Shown here piece after piece: positions 8,717 to 18,198 of a stretch of 64,000 nucleotides of DNA. The stretch's first letter is position 1; every line of letters starts with the position of its first letter. A program made the position numbers and the translations under genes. The stretch is from Lysobacter niastensis (GTDB lineage: Bacteria > Pseudomonadota > Gammaproteobacteria > Xanthomonadales > Xanthomonadaceae), in the NCBI RefSeq assembly GCF_015453285.1, contig NZ_JADLZT010000008.1, positions 62,001 to 126,000 of the forward strand, in the 5' to 3' direction. The notes beneath the pieces are model-generated. The model made no database searches and had not been told where the DNA came from. It saw only the letters and a program-made list of their open reading frames with translations.

Positions 8717-8903
8717 GTAGCGGGGCTCCGAAACACTGGGATGGCGTACCGTTCAGCGGACGCCGGAACCGCGGAATTATCGTCGCGGGCGCGGGGCCGG
8801 GTCAACGCGGAACTGGGCGTTGCGAGGCCTCTTTGTGGACCGGAGGGGCCGTTTTACGTCCCGCAGGGCCGGGAGACGCGGCCGGACATGCGATCCTATG
8901 GGC

Positions 8904-9524
8904 ATGTCCAATCCCCTTGCCCGCGCCCGCTACATGCTGGCGGCACACAATCACAAACAGCTTCCGCCCGACGGCGGCTATGAGGTCGCCTTCGCCGGCC
9001 GCTCCAATGCCGGCAAGTCCAGCGCCCTGAACGCGCTGTGCCAGCAGAACGCCCTGGCGCGCGTGTCCAAGACCCCGGGCCGCACCCAGCAGCTGGTCTT
9101 CTTCGACGTCACCCCGCCTGGCACGCCCATGACCGAGGGACGCTTCCTGGTCGACCTGCCGGGTTATGGCTACGCCAAGGTGCCGCACGACCTGCAGGCG
9201 CACTGGCAGGCCTTTCTCGACAGCTACTTCGGTTCGCGCATGGCGCTGCGCGGCCTCGTGGTGGTGATGGACATCCGCCACCCGCTGAAGGACTACGACC
9301 GCCAGATGCTGGGCTACGCCGTCTCGCGCGGCCTGCCTGCGCACGCGTTGCTGACCAAGGCCGACAAGCTCGGCCGTGGCCAGCAGGCGCAGCAGTTGCA
9401 GGCGGTGCGCCGCGAACTGTCGAGCGCATTCGGCGACACGGTCAGCGTGCAGACGTTCTCCGGCGAATCGAAGCAGGGCGTCGACGAGGCGCGTGCGGTC
9501 GTGGGCGGCTGGCTGGAGCTGTAA
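8904..9524 (+). CDS. engB: Ribosome biogenesis GTP-binding protein EngB/YsxC
   Basis: A 206-residue TRAFAC-class GTPase needed for 50S subunit assembly. The G motifs are clear: G1 GRSNAGKS (32-39), G2 region SKTPGRTQ, G3 DLPGYGYAK (84 onward), G4 TKAD (151-154) and a C-terminal SGESKQGVDEAR G5-like segment. The ATG at 8904 (MSNPLAR) fits the family; an ATG two codons upstream is possible. Divergence from cytochrome c4 and closeness to dsbA is a common gammaproteobacterial arrangement. Confidence 0.95.
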   Translation: MSNPLARARYMLAAHNHKQLPPDGGYEVAFAGRSNAGKSSALNALCQQNALARVSKTPGRTQQLVFFDVTPPGTPMTEGRFLVDLPGYGYAKVPHDLQAHWQAFLDSYFGSRMALRGLVVVMDIRHPLKDYDRQMLGYAVSRGLPAHALLTKADKLGRGQQAQQLQAVRRELSSAFGDTVSVQTFSGESKQGVDEARAVVGGWLEL

Positions 9525-9606
9525 CCGCACTGCCGCACTGACCGCGTTCGAGGACAGAACGCCGCGGCCCGCCGCGCGCTTCGTGAGTCCTTTGCGAGAC
9601 GGCCGG

Positions 9607-9623
9607 ATGACAGCAGCTGTCAT
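9607..9623. promoter_or_regulatory. Perfect inverted repeat ahead of the glycosyltransferase
   Basis: ATGACAGCAGCTGTCAT is a perfect 8-bp-arm inverted repeat with a single central base, ending 24 bases before the glycosyltransferase ATG. Its right arm plus the next base (CTGTCATA) equals a Pho-box half-site, but the second direct repeat is poor. It is a candidate operator. Confidence 0.45.
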
Positions 9624-9647
9624 ATGCCGTGAATAAGGTGTCCGGCC

Positions 9648-10850
9648 ATGGACATCCTGATGCTGTCGGACGTGTATTTCCCCCGGGTCAATGGAGTTTC
9701 GACTTCGATCCGCACCTACGCGAAGGCACTGGTGGCGCTGGGGCATCGCGTGACGCTGGTAGCCCCCGACTACGGCGAGGCGTTCGACCGTCACGCCACC
9801 GAGTTCGGCGAAGGCTTCGAACTGGTCCGGCTGCCGGCGCGGCAGATTTTCTTCGACCCGGAGGACCGGTTGATCCGGGCATCGGCCATGCGCGGAACGG
9901 TGCGCGAGCTGGCGCAGCGCGACTGGGATGTCGTCCATGTGCACACGCCGTTCCGCGCGCACCAGATCGGCGTGCGCGTCGGTGAGCGCTGCAACGTGCC
10001 GGTGGTCGAGACGTGCCACACGCACTTCGAGGAGTACGCGGCGCACTACCTGCCATGGTTTCCCGCGGGCCTGCTGCGCGCGCTGGCACGCGGCGCGACG
10101 CGCCGTCTGTGCCATGCGGTGGACCACCTGATTGTTCCGACCGCGGAAATGGAGCAGGTCCTGCGAGGCTATGGCGTCGCCACGCCATCGACCGTGCTGC
10201 CCACCGGCATCGACCTCGCGGAGTTCGCCGGTGGCGATGGCGATGCTTTCCGCAGCAAGCACGGCATACGCCAGGAGCGGCCGGTGCTGGCGACCGTCAG
10301 CCGTCTGGCGGTGGAGAAGAACATCGAGTTCCTGCTGCGGGTGGTGCAACGGTTGGTGGCGGAGTTCCCGGCGTTGCTGTTCGTCATCGCCGGCGAGGGG
10401 CCGGATGCGGCGAGGCTGCACGCGCTTTGCATCGAGCTGGGGCTGGAAGCCCATGTGCGCTTCTTCGGAAATCTCGACCGGCGCGGGGAACTGCTCGACT
10501 GCTACCGCGCCGCCGATGCGTTCGTGTTCGCTTCGGCGACGGAAACACAGGGGCTGGTGTTGATCGAGGCGCTCGCGCTGGGTGTGCCGGTGGTTTCGAC
10601 GGCCATCCTCGGGACGGCCACGGTGCTGCGCGGCAGCCACGGCGCAGTGACCGCCCCAATGGATGAAGCGGTGTTCGCCGGCACGGTCGCGCAGGTCCTG
10701 CGCGATCCGCAGCTCCGGCATTCGCTGGCGCAAGCCGGTCCGATGGATGCGCGGGCATGGAGCAATGACGTGCTGATCGGGCGGGTGGTCGATCTGTACG
10801 CGGGCGCGCGCCCTGCTGGCCCTCTGCATCCGGCAGGCGCCGGGCAATAA
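9648..10850 (+). CDS. GT4-family glycosyltransferase
   Basis: This 400-residue cytoplasmic or membrane-associated transferase has the GT-B, GT4 layout: an N-terminal acceptor half (LMLSDVYFPRVNGVSTSI, then VHVHTPFRAHQIG and TCHTHFEEY) and a C-terminal sugar-nucleotide half (VSRLAVEKNIEFLL, FVIAGEGPDAARL, the E-x7-E region ETQGLVLIEALALGVPVV). The N-terminal pattern is seen in glycolipid-forming enzymes such as bacterial diacylglycerol glycosyltransferases and mannosyltransferases; the acceptor is not certain. No polysaccharide cluster surrounds it. A palindrome precedes the gene and a strong hairpin follows its stop. Confidence 0.85.
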   Translation: MDILMLSDVYFPRVNGVSTSIRTYAKALVALGHRVTLVAPDYGEAFDRHATEFGEGFELVRLPARQIFFDPEDRLIRASAMRGTVRELAQRDWDVVHVHTPFRAHQIGVRVGERCNVPVVETCHTHFEEYAAHYLPWFPAGLLRALARGATRRLCHAVDHLIVPTAEMEQVLRGYGVATPSTVLPTGIDLAEFAGGDGDAFRSKHGIRQERPVLATVSRLAVEKNIEFLLRVVQRLVAEFPALLFVIAGEGPDAARLHALCIELGLEAHVRFFGNLDRRGELLDCYRAADAFVFASATETQGLVLIEALALGVPVVSTAILGTATVLRGSHGAVTAPMDEAVFAGTVAQVLRDPQLRHSLAQAGPMDARAWSNDVLIGRVVDLYAGARPAGPLHPAGAGQ

Positions 10851-10876
10851 AAAACCCCGCCGGCGAACCGGCGGGG
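10848..10876. terminator. Strong terminator with TTCG tetraloop, shared by convergent genes
   Basis: A perfect 9-bp stem (10855-10863 and 10868-10876) encloses CGAA, which is TTCG on the minus strand, followed there by six T. It is a textbook terminator for the receptor gene at 10902 and may also stop the convergent glycosyltransferase transcript, although the plus-strand tail is less T-rich. Confidence 0.88.
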
Positions 10877-10901
10877 TCGTGTAGCGGCACTGCGTTGTCG
10901 C

Positions 10902-13661
10902 TTAGAACTTGTAGCTCACGCCCACCAGGTAGGTGCTGCCCCACTTGATGTACTCGAGCGGGCGGTCCTTGGTCTGGGCGTAGGTCTGGTACGCCGAGTT
11001 GTCCAGGTTCTGCGCCTGCAGCAGCAGGCTCAGGCCGGACAGCGCGCTGTTCTCGCCGAAGGTGTAGCTGACCTGCGCGTCGATGATGTCCTCGCCGACC
11101 ACGTAACGCAGCGTGCGGTTGCCGGCGAAGTTGCCGATCTCGCCGATGAAGTCCGAACGCTTGCGCTGGCTGATGCGCGCTTCGAAGCCGTTACGCTCGA
11201 AATAGGCCGTCAGGTTGTACACCTCGTCCGACAGGCCCGGCAGGTCGATCGGGTCGCTGCCGACGCTGGACGCGCTGTCCGGGTCGACGATCTCGATGTC
11301 GCTGTCGTTGAAGCTGGCGCTGGCGATGATGCCGAAGCCCTGCAGCGGCTCCCAGAACATATCCAGCGGCAGCGACGCACTCAGCTCCAGGCCCTGCAGC
11401 ATGCCACCCTGGCCGTTATACGGCGCGGTGAAGTTGCCGGTGGTCTGGGCCGGAGGCTGGCCCGGCTGCGGCGTGTAGCCGGCGACGAAGCTGGAGAAGT
11501 CGTAGTTGTCGTTGGTCTGCGTGTAGATGTAGCTGCGCAGGTCCTTGTAGAAGTAGGCGGCAGCCACGTAGGCCTTGGTGCCGAAGTACTTCTCGTAGGA
11601 GATGTCGAACGCATTGGCCTTCCACGGATCCAGGTTCGGGTTGCCGCCGGAGCCGCCGGGCTTGCCGGTGGCCGAGTCGACGCCGAATTCCAGCGAAGCG
11701 CGAAGCTGGTCGACGCGGGCACGGGCCAGCTGGCGGGCCAGGGCGACGCGCAGCGTCTGGTCGTGATCGAACGAGAACGCCAGGTTCAGGCTTGGCAGCA
11801 CGTCGGTATAGGTCTTGCCGTCTTCGAACGGTTTGACGTTGCTGCCCGCCGGTGCGGTGCCGTCCCAGTAGTTCGCCTTCGACGACTGGTCGGTGTATTG
11901 CACCTGCACGCCAACGTTGCCGCGGACGCCGACCGAACCCCATTCGGTGTCGATGTCGGCCTGCGCGTAAGCGGTGGTGATGCCCTCGTAGACCGTCCAT
12001 GCCTTGGAAACCAGGTACGACGCATCCGAGTTCGGCGCGAAGGTCATGTAGCGGGCCACGGCGGCCGGCACGTTCCACGACGGGATCTTGCCAACGCCTG
12101 CGAAGCCGAGGTCGACCAGGCCGTACTGCAGGTCCGAGGCGATCGCCGTTACGCCCTGCGAGCCGAGGTTGATGTTGCCCTCGGGCTGCGTCTTGTACTT
12201 CTCGCGGTCGGTGTAGTTCAGGCCGAACTCGAGGTCCGAGAACCAGCTCAGGGCTTCCGGTGCCGGCAGCGAGGCCACCAGCTTGTAGGACTTCAGCTCG
12301 TCCTCGACCTGCGGGACCTTGCCGTAGCCGGAGCCGTAGATCGTGTTGGCCAGGAACAGGTTGTTCGGGTTGGAATAATCCAGGCCCGGCACCATCCACG
12401 AGAAGCCGTTGCTGACGTAGTTCAGGTGCAGCGTGTCGAGCTGCGGCGACGGGAAGAGCTGGGTGTTGTTCTCCAGGCTGACTTCATCGCGATTGGCCTT
12501 GGAGTAGCCGATGTCGGCGGTGATGCGCGCCTGGCCCCAGTTGAACTCGTTGAGCCAGCCGAACGCCTTGATCTCGTCTTCGCGCTTGTTGTACATGCCG
12601 CGCACCAGCGGGTAGAGGCCGCTGGCGGTGCCGCCGGTGAAGGTGCCGTTGTCGTTCACCTGCGCGCCGGTGATGTTGAGGCCAGGCGCGAAACCGCCGT
12701 TGTAGTTGCCGAGGTTGACCTCGAACTGGTTGGCGGTGTCGATCTGCTCGGCTTCCGAGTAGAACAGGTCGAGGGTGCTGGTCCAGTCGTTCGACGGACG
12801 GTACTGCACCGTGGCCAGCACGCCGTCGCGCTCGACGTCACCGGTGCGGAACAGCGCCTTGATGCCGTCGGAGTAGTAGCTGCCGCCCGGCACGCCCGGA
12901 CGCTCGTTGGCGTTGGGGCCCGGGTTGTTGACCGTCTTCCACGGCTCGTAGAGGCCGACCTGCTTCTCCAGGATCGGGGTCTCGGTGTGCGAGTAGCCGA
13001 TCGAGAAGCCGATCGTGTTGTTGGCGAACTGGCCGATGTAGCTGGCGTTGAAGCGGTTGCCGTCGTCGTCGGTGTTGGCCGCCGAGCCCAGCGAGTTCTC
13101 CTGGTAGCGGCCGCTGACCGCGACCACCGGCTCGCTGTAGTCCAGCGGGCGCACGGTGCGCATGTCGATGGTGCCGGACAGGCCCTGGCCGACCAGCGAG
13201 GCGTCGGGGGTCTTGTAGATCACGACGCCATTGAACAGCTCGGCGGGGTACTGGTCGAACTCGACGCTGCGGTTGTCGCCGGTGCTGACCATCTCTCGGC
13301 CGTTGAGCAGCGTGGTGGCGAAGTCGGGCGACAGGCCGCGGACGCTGATGACCTGGGCGCGGCCGGCGACGCGCTGCGCCGAGATGCCGGGCAGGCGCGC
13401 GATCGATTCAGCGATGCTGATGTCGGGCAGCTTGCCGATGTCTTCTGCGGAGATGGCTTCGACGATCGAGGTCGATTCCTTCTTCGTGTCGATCGCGCTC
13501 TCGATGCCGGCGCGGATGCCGGTGACCGTGACGGTGTCGAGCGTCTTGGCGTCACTGGTGGACGCCGCTTGTTCGGTGCTTTGCGCTTGCGCGCCCGTTG
13601 CGATGAGCATCGTCGCCGACGCCAAAGCAACGCTCAGCAGGTTGCGCTTGAGTTGCAACAT
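10902..13661 (-). CDS. TonB-dependent receptor, likely maltodextrin uptake
   Basis: A 919-residue outer-membrane receptor. The signal peptide ends near TGAQAQ (residue 27), followed by a TonB-box-like LDTVTVTG, a plug (VEAISAEDIGKLPDISIAESIARLPGI, VISVRGLSPDF, LNGREMVSTGDNR) and a barrel ending in VSYKF. The ATG at 13661 is directly preceded by a GGAGGGGGGGAG tract. It shares a divergent promoter with a secreted GH13 enzyme and that promoter holds the palindrome also found ahead of the other starch genes. Known Xanthomonas maltose-inducible receptors sit in equivalent loci, so maltodextrin transport is a good inference. Open reading continues upstream of the ATG but has no signal peptide or ribosome site to support it. 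Confidence 0.92.
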   Translation of the reverse strand: MLQLKRNLLSVALASATMLIATGAQAQSTEQAASTSDAKTLDTVTVTGIRAGIESAIDTKKESTSIVEAISAEDIGKLPDISIAESIARLPGISAQRVAGRAQVISVRGLSPDFATTLLNGREMVSTGDNRSVEFDQYPAELFNGVVIYKTPDASLVGQGLSGTIDMRTVRPLDYSEPVVAVSGRYQENSLGSAANTDDDGNRFNASYIGQFANNTIGFSIGYSHTETPILEKQVGLYEPWKTVNNPGPNANERPGVPGGSYYSDGIKALFRTGDVERDGVLATVQYRPSNDWTSTLDLFYSEAEQIDTANQFEVNLGNYNGGFAPGLNITGAQVNDNGTFTGGTASGLYPLVRGMYNKREDEIKAFGWLNEFNWGQARITADIGYSKANRDEVSLENNTQLFPSPQLDTLHLNYVSNGFSWMVPGLDYSNPNNLFLANTIYGSGYGKVPQVEDELKSYKLVASLPAPEALSWFSDLEFGLNYTDREKYKTQPEGNINLGSQGVTAIASDLQYGLVDLGFAGVGKIPSWNVPAAVARYMTFAPNSDASYLVSKAWTVYEGITTAYAQADIDTEWGSVGVRGNVGVQVQYTDQSSKANYWDGTAPAGSNVKPFEDGKTYTDVLPSLNLAFSFDHDQTLRVALARQLARARVDQLRASLEFGVDSATGKPGGSGGNPNLDPWKANAFDISYEKYFGTKAYVAAAYFYKDLRSYIYTQTNDNYDFSSFVAGYTPQPGQPPAQTTGNFTAPYNGQGGMLQGLELSASLPLDMFWEPLQGFGIIASASFNDSDIEIVDPDSASSVGSDPIDLPGLSDEVYNLTAYFERNGFEARISQRKRSDFIGEIGNFAGNRTLRYVVGEDIIDAQVSYTFGENSALSGLSLLLQAQNLDNSAYQTYAQTKDRPLEYIKWGSTYLVGVSYKF

Positions 13662-13788
13662 CTCCCCCCCTCCACTGCATTCGGATTTTGTAGACGGCCC
13701 AGGTCCGTCGCGCAGGCGATCGTCGCGGGTCCGGTGCGTGCGGGACGCAGGTCCTGCAACGTAGGCCGATGGTAGACGTAGCCATCGC

Positions 13789-13806
13789 TGCAAAACTTTC
13801 TTTGCA
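13789..13806. promoter_or_regulatory. Inverted repeat TGCAAA-N6-TTTGCA
   Basis: Perfect 6-bp arms with a 6-base spacer, overlapping the left end of the 15-base operator candidate by four bases. It has no copy in the other starch promoter, so it may be a second regulator's site or chance. Confidence 0.3.
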
Positions 13807-13817
13807 TACGTATTCAT
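13803..13817. promoter_or_regulatory. Candidate LacI-family operator, copy 1
   Basis: TGCATACGTATTCAT is a near-perfect palindrome centred on ATACGTAT. Its reverse complement, ATGAATACGTATGCA, occurs identically at 24540-24554 in the other divergent promoter of the locus. The CG-centred symmetry is typical of LacI-family operators, and such a regulator is encoded at 30429-31463. Confidence 0.7.
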
Positions 13818-13919
13818 GGCGGTGGGCCGCCCAGCCGTGACTTTGCAGTCGACGGGCGCGTGGAATAGTGGCCGCCAGCCGCGGCCCGAGCCGCGATCCA
13901 GGCCATGGGGAGGCAGGCA

Positions 13920-16544
13920 ATGCAGGCGAACATGACGGGTATCCCCGGGCGGCGCGGGCTGCATGCGCTGGCGCTGGCCTCGCTCTTCGCGACGGCGGGC
14001 ACGGCGTGCGCGGCCACGCCCGGGCCGCTGCACGTTCCGTCCCCGGACTGGCGCGATCAGGTCATCTACTTCGTGATGACCGACCGCTTCGCCGACGGCG
14101 ATCCCCGCAACAACGACCAGGGTGCCGGCGAGTACGACCCGTCCAGCAATGCCAAGTACAACGGTGGCGACCTGCGCGGCGTCGAACAGCGCCTGGACTA
14201 TATCCGCGGCCTTGGCGTCACCGCGGTCTGGGTGACGCCTCCGGTCGCCAACGAGTGGTGGAGTACGCGCAGCCAGTACGGCGGTTACCACGGCTACTGG
14301 GCCGAGAACCTGATGGCCGTCGATGCGCACAACGGCAGCCTCGACGACTATCGCTCGCTGTCGCGCAGCCTGCATGGCCGCGGCATGTACCTGGTGCAGG
14401 ACGTGGTCGTTAACCACATGGGCAACTACTTCACCTATGACGGCGGGTGGAGTGCCGACGATCCGGCCGCGCATTTCCGCCTGAATGCCGATTCCCGCGG
14501 ACGCACGGCGCCGACGCAGTCTCCGTTCGACCGCAACGATGCGCGCGATCCCGCCCAGCGCACGGAAGCGATCTACCACTGGACGCCGGCCATCACCGAC
14601 TACAACGATCCGCGCCAGGTGCACGACTACCAGCTGGCGGATCTCGACGATCTGAACACCGAGAACCCGCGCGTACGCGAAGCGTTGCGCCGTTCGTATG
14701 GCTACTGGATCCGTGAAGCGGGTGTCGACGCGTTCCGTGTCGACACCGCGTTCTATGTGGCGCCGGAGTACTTCGACGACTTCCTGCATGCCGACGATCC
14801 CGCGGCGCCCGGCATCGCACGTGTGGCGGCGAAGACGGGGCGCAGGCAGTTCCATGTGTTCGGCGAAGGCTTCGGGCTCGATCCTGCATTCCAGGACGGC
14901 CAGATGCGGCGCATCGATGGCTACATGCGCGACGCTGTCGGGCGTGAGCTGCTGCCGGGCATGATCAATTTCCCGCTGTACGGGAGCTTCGGCGACGTGT
15001 TCGCGCGGGGACGGCCGACCGCGGAACTGGGCTGGCGCATCGAGCGCACGATGCAGCTGCATCGCGAGCCGCACCTGATGCCGACCTTCGTCGACAACCA
15101 CGATGTCGACCGTTTTCTCGCCGGCGGAGACGAAGCCGGATTGCGGCAGGCGCTGCTGGCGATGCTGACGCTGCCCGGCATCCCGACGATCTACTACGGC
15201 ACCGAGCAGGGCCTGCGCGAACAGCGCGCCGCGATGTTCGCGGCCGGCTACGGCTCCGGAGGACGCGACCATTACGACACGCAGGCACCGCTGTACCGCT
15301 ACCTGCAACGGGCGATCGCATTGCGTCGCGAGCATCGTGTGTTCTCGCGCGGCACGCCACGCGTTGTCGCACAGGAAGCCACCGGCCCAGGCGCGCTCGC
15401 CTGGACCATGCGTCGTGAAGGCGAGACCGCGCTGGTCGCGTTGAACACTGCATCGCACACGGCCCTGCTCGAACCCGTCGATACCGGGCTCGCACCTGGC
15501 ACGGTGCTGCGTGGCGCGTTCGCGATCGAAGGCAACGCGCCGGAACTGGTCGTCGACGCGCACGGGCGCGTGTCGCTGCCGTTGCCGGCACGGTCCGGAT
15601 ACGCATGGCTTCCCACGCCGGAACGCCGCACCGCCACGGCGCCAGCCAGGGTCGCGCTCGATGCAGCGCTGCCGCGCGACGTGCGCGGCGATTTTGCCGT
15701 GAGCGGAGCCGTGCAAGGCGCATCGGTGGTGAAGCTGGTCGTGGACGGCGACATCGATCGCGCCCGCGAGGTGCGTGCCGATGCGCAGGGCCGTTGGCAG
15801 GCGCAGGTCGACACCACCGGGATGACCGACGCCGACGTGCCGCACCGTGTCGTCGCGTGGGACCCTTCGAGCGGCGCGGTCTCGGCACCACATGCATTCC
15901 GCGTAGCGCGCGAATGGAAGGTGCTGGCCGACGTGAAGGACCCCGATGACGACGACCGCGGCCCTTCCGGCCGCTACGTCTATCCGGCCGCGCCGGAGTG
16001 GCACGAGCAGCGGCCGCTGGACCTGAGCCGGATCCGCGTGCTCGGTGCCGGCGGCGCGATGAAGGTCGAGGTCACCACGCGCAGCCGCCTCGCAACCTGG
16101 AACCCGCCGAACGGCTTCGACCACATCGCCTACACGCTGTTCGTCGGACTGCCGGACCGCGAGGACGGCGCCACGGTGATGCCGCAGCAGAACGGCACGC
16201 TGCCTGATGGCATGCGCTGGCAGCTGCGTGCGCGCGCGCACGGCTGGACCAACGCGCTGTTCGTCCACCGCGGCGCTACCGCGACGGCCGACGGCACCGC
16301 GATCACCCCGGCCGCGTCGATCGCGCTGGGGCCCGGCGAGGACACCGTCACCTTCACCTTCCCGGCCAGCGTGCTGGGATCGCGTCGATCGTTATCGGGC
16401 GTGCGCGTGGTCGTGAATACCTGGGACTACGACGGCGGCTATCGCGGCCTTACGCCACAGGCCGGTCCGCACACGATCGGAGGCGGCGACGGCAGCCGCG
16501 ACCCGCTGTGGATGGACGACAGCGGCGTGATCACGCTGCCCTGA
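13920..16544 (+). CDS. Secreted GH13 alpha-amylase-type enzyme with glucodextranase-like C-terminal domain
   Basis: This 874-residue exported enzyme acts on alpha-glucans. After a signal peptide (cleavage near residue 31) comes a GH13 barrel with region I DVVVNH (161-166), nucleophile Asp275 in FRVDTAF, acid/base Glu316 in VFGEGF and Asp395 in VDNHD. An all-beta domain C and a small bacterial Ig-like segment (~580-660) follow, and then a C-terminal domain (~665-874: LADVKDPDDDDRGPSGRY, HIAYTLFVGLPDR, NTWDYDGGYRGL) resembling the C-terminal module of glucodextranases. A GGGGAGG ribosome site lies 5 bases before the ATG at 13920, so I prefer it to an ATG five codons upstream. Cyclomaltodextrinase, CGTase-like or amylase activity cannot be separated by sight. 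Confidence 0.88.
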   Translation: MQANMTGIPGRRGLHALALASLFATAGTACAATPGPLHVPSPDWRDQVIYFVMTDRFADGDPRNNDQGAGEYDPSSNAKYNGGDLRGVEQRLDYIRGLGVTAVWVTPPVANEWWSTRSQYGGYHGYWAENLMAVDAHNGSLDDYRSLSRSLHGRGMYLVQDVVVNHMGNYFTYDGGWSADDPAAHFRLNADSRGRTAPTQSPFDRNDARDPAQRTEAIYHWTPAITDYNDPRQVHDYQLADLDDLNTENPRVREALRRSYGYWIREAGVDAFRVDTAFYVAPEYFDDFLHADDPAAPGIARVAAKTGRRQFHVFGEGFGLDPAFQDGQMRRIDGYMRDAVGRELLPGMINFPLYGSFGDVFARGRPTAELGWRIERTMQLHREPHLMPTFVDNHDVDRFLAGGDEAGLRQALLAMLTLPGIPTIYYGTEQGLREQRAAMFAAGYGSGGRDHYDTQAPLYRYLQRAIALRREHRVFSRGTPRVVAQEATGPGALAWTMRREGETALVALNTASHTALLEPVDTGLAPGTVLRGAFAIEGNAPELVVDAHGRVSLPLPARSGYAWLPTPERRTATAPARVALDAALPRDVRGDFAVSGAVQGASVVKLVVDGDIDRAREVRADAQGRWQAQVDTTGMTDADVPHRVVAWDPSSGAVSAPHAFRVAREWKVLADVKDPDDDDRGPSGRYVYPAAPEWHEQRPLDLSRIRVLGAGGAMKVEVTTRSRLATWNPPNGFDHIAYTLFVGLPDREDGATVMPQQNGTLPDGMRWQLRARAHGWTNALFVHRGATATADGTAITPAASIALGPGEDTVTFTFPASVLGSRRSLSGVRVVVNTWDYDGGYRGLTPQAGPHTIGGGDGSRDPLWMDDSGVITLP

Positions 16545-16633
16545 GCGGCAGCGCCCTGGGCCTTCGCGCGATGCCGCCACGGCCGCGCTAGAGTGCGCCA
16601 TGCCCGCCTGCCTGGCGGGGGAGGGGATGGGCC

Positions 16634-18187
16634 GTGACCGCTTCCCGCCACTTCACTGCGCTGCTGCTGGCCACGGTGCTGGCGCTGCTGGCCGCCGGCT
16701 GCGCCCGCCTGCCCCCACGCGGCGAACTGCCGCCGGAGCACGCGTTGCCGGTGACGGAAGGCGCGGCTCTCGATCGCGCCTTCGCACCCGCGCTGCAGCA
16801 GCATCCGGGCGAATCCGGGTTCCGGCTGGTGCCCGACGGCGTCGAGGCGTTCGCGCTGCGTGGGCTGTCGGCGCGCGCCGCCGAGCGCAGCCTCGACGTG
16901 CAGTACTACATCTGGCACGACGACATCACCGGCTGGGTGCTCGCGCGCGAACTGGTACGCGCGGCTGACCGCGGCGTGCGCGTGCGCCTGCTGCTGGACG
17001 ACATGGATGCGCGCGCCAACAACTTCGCACTGGCCGGCCTGGATGCGCACCCGAACATCGAGGTGCGGTTGTTCAACCCGTTCGCATCGCGGAAGGGCGC
17101 GGCCCGCAAGGGCTGGGAGCTGATGACCGGCTTCTCCCGCATCAATCACCGCATGCACAACAAGGCTTGGATCGCCGACAACCGCCTAGCCGTCACCGGC
17201 GGACGCAACATCGGCGACGAGTACTTCTCGGCGAGCGATGAGGTCAACTTCGTCGACACGGATTTCGCCGTCGCCGGTCCTGCGGTGGCCGAACTCAGCG
17301 CCGCCTTCGACCGGTACTGGAACTCCGCCGCGGTGTGGCCCGTCGCCGCACTGAGTCCCGAACTGGTCACGCCGGAAACGCTGGCCACGCTGCGTGCACG
17401 CGGCGAGGACCATGCGCGGGAGGTCGCCGCGTCGCCGTGGGTGCAGTCGCTGGGAGACAACGAGGCGTTCCAGCGCGTGCGCGAAGGCCGGCTGGAGTTC
17501 CAGTGGACGCCGCGCTGGCAGGTGTGGGCCGACGACCCGTTGAAGGCGATGAAGGCGCCCGATCCGATGGCGCGCTCGACGGTGCTGCGCGGCTTCACCC
17601 AGGCCATGCAGGAAACCCGTTCGAAGATCACGCTGATCTCGCCGTATTTCGTACCGGGACCGGCGGGCTCCGATGGGCTCGTCGGCGCGGTCCGGCAGGG
17701 GCGTCGCGTCTCGATCCTGACCAACTCGCTGGCCGCCAACGACGTCGCGGCCGTGCACGGCGGCTATTCGAAGTACCGCGAGCGGCTGGTCGATGGCGGC
17801 GTCGCGTTGTGGGAACTCAAGCCCAGCCCGGCGCAGAGCGCCGACCACAGCCTGTTCGGATCATCCGGCGCGAGCCTGCACACCAAGGCGGCGGTGCTGG
17901 ACGAGGACACCGTGTTCGTCGGCTCGTTCAACCTCGACCCGCGCTCGGTGTCGCTGAACTGCGAGCAGGGCGTGCTCGCCACGCACCCGGCGCTGGCGAC
18001 TGAGCTGTCGGCATTGTTCGCCCGCATGACAGACGGCGAGCACGCGTGGCGCGTCGGTCGCGACGCCAACGGCAAGCTGCAATGGAGCGACGGCACGCGC
18101 ACCGAGCACAGGGACCCGGACGCGAGCACGTCGCGTCGCTTCACTGCCTGGCTGCTGCGCTGGCTGCCGTTCGATGCGCAGTTGTAG
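16634..18187 (+). CDS. Phospholipase D-family lipoprotein (cardiolipin synthase C-like)
   Basis: The 517-residue protein begins with a lipoprotein signal (LAAGC, Cys23) and has two HKD catalytic motifs, H175-N-K177-x4-D182 and H416-T-K418-x4-D423, with the accompanying GGRNIGDEYF and GSFNLDPRS segments. This two-HKD layout matches the ClsC/YmdC branch of cardiolipin synthases, which condense phosphatidylglycerol with another phospholipid; other PLD-type hydrolases are possible. The start is GTG, with GAGGGG 7 bases upstream. It lies 89 bases after the GH13 gene, converges with the tandem esterase 11 bases away, and is probably unrelated to starch use. Confidence 0.88.
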   Translation: MTASRHFTALLLATVLALLAAGCARLPPRGELPPEHALPVTEGAALDRAFAPALQQHPGESGFRLVPDGVEAFALRGLSARAAERSLDVQYYIWHDDITGWVLARELVRAADRGVRVRLLLDDMDARANNFALAGLDAHPNIEVRLFNPFASRKGAARKGWELMTGFSRINHRMHNKAWIADNRLAVTGGRNIGDEYFSASDEVNFVDTDFAVAGPAVAELSAAFDRYWNSAAVWPVAALSPELVTPETLATLRARGEDHAREVAASPWVQSLGDNEAFQRVREGRLEFQWTPRWQVWADDPLKAMKAPDPMARSTVLRGFTQAMQETRSKITLISPYFVPGPAGSDGLVGAVRQGRRVSILTNSLAANDVAAVHGGYSKYRERLVDGGVALWELKPSPAQSADHSLFGSSGASLHTKAAVLDEDTVFVGSFNLDPRSVSLNCEQGVLATHPALATELSALFARMTDGEHAWRVGRDANGKLQWSDGTRTEHRDPDASTSRRFTAWLLRWLPFDAQL

Positions 18188-18198
18188 GGGCGCGGGCG

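Larger units (their letters stand above)
13662..13919. promoter_or_regulatory. Divergent promoter of receptor and GH13 amylase
   Basis: The 258-base divergent interval holds two nested symmetric elements listed separately: TGCAAA-N6-TTTGCA (13789-13806) and the near-palindrome at 13803-13817. Both lie closer to the amylase. I see no further structure. Confidence 0.6.

Noticed and set aside
13662-16268. Open frame extending the receptor 869 codons upstream of its ATG
   Set aside because: It runs antisense through the GH13 gene and across the promoter; the signal peptide and ribosome site fix the start at 13661.
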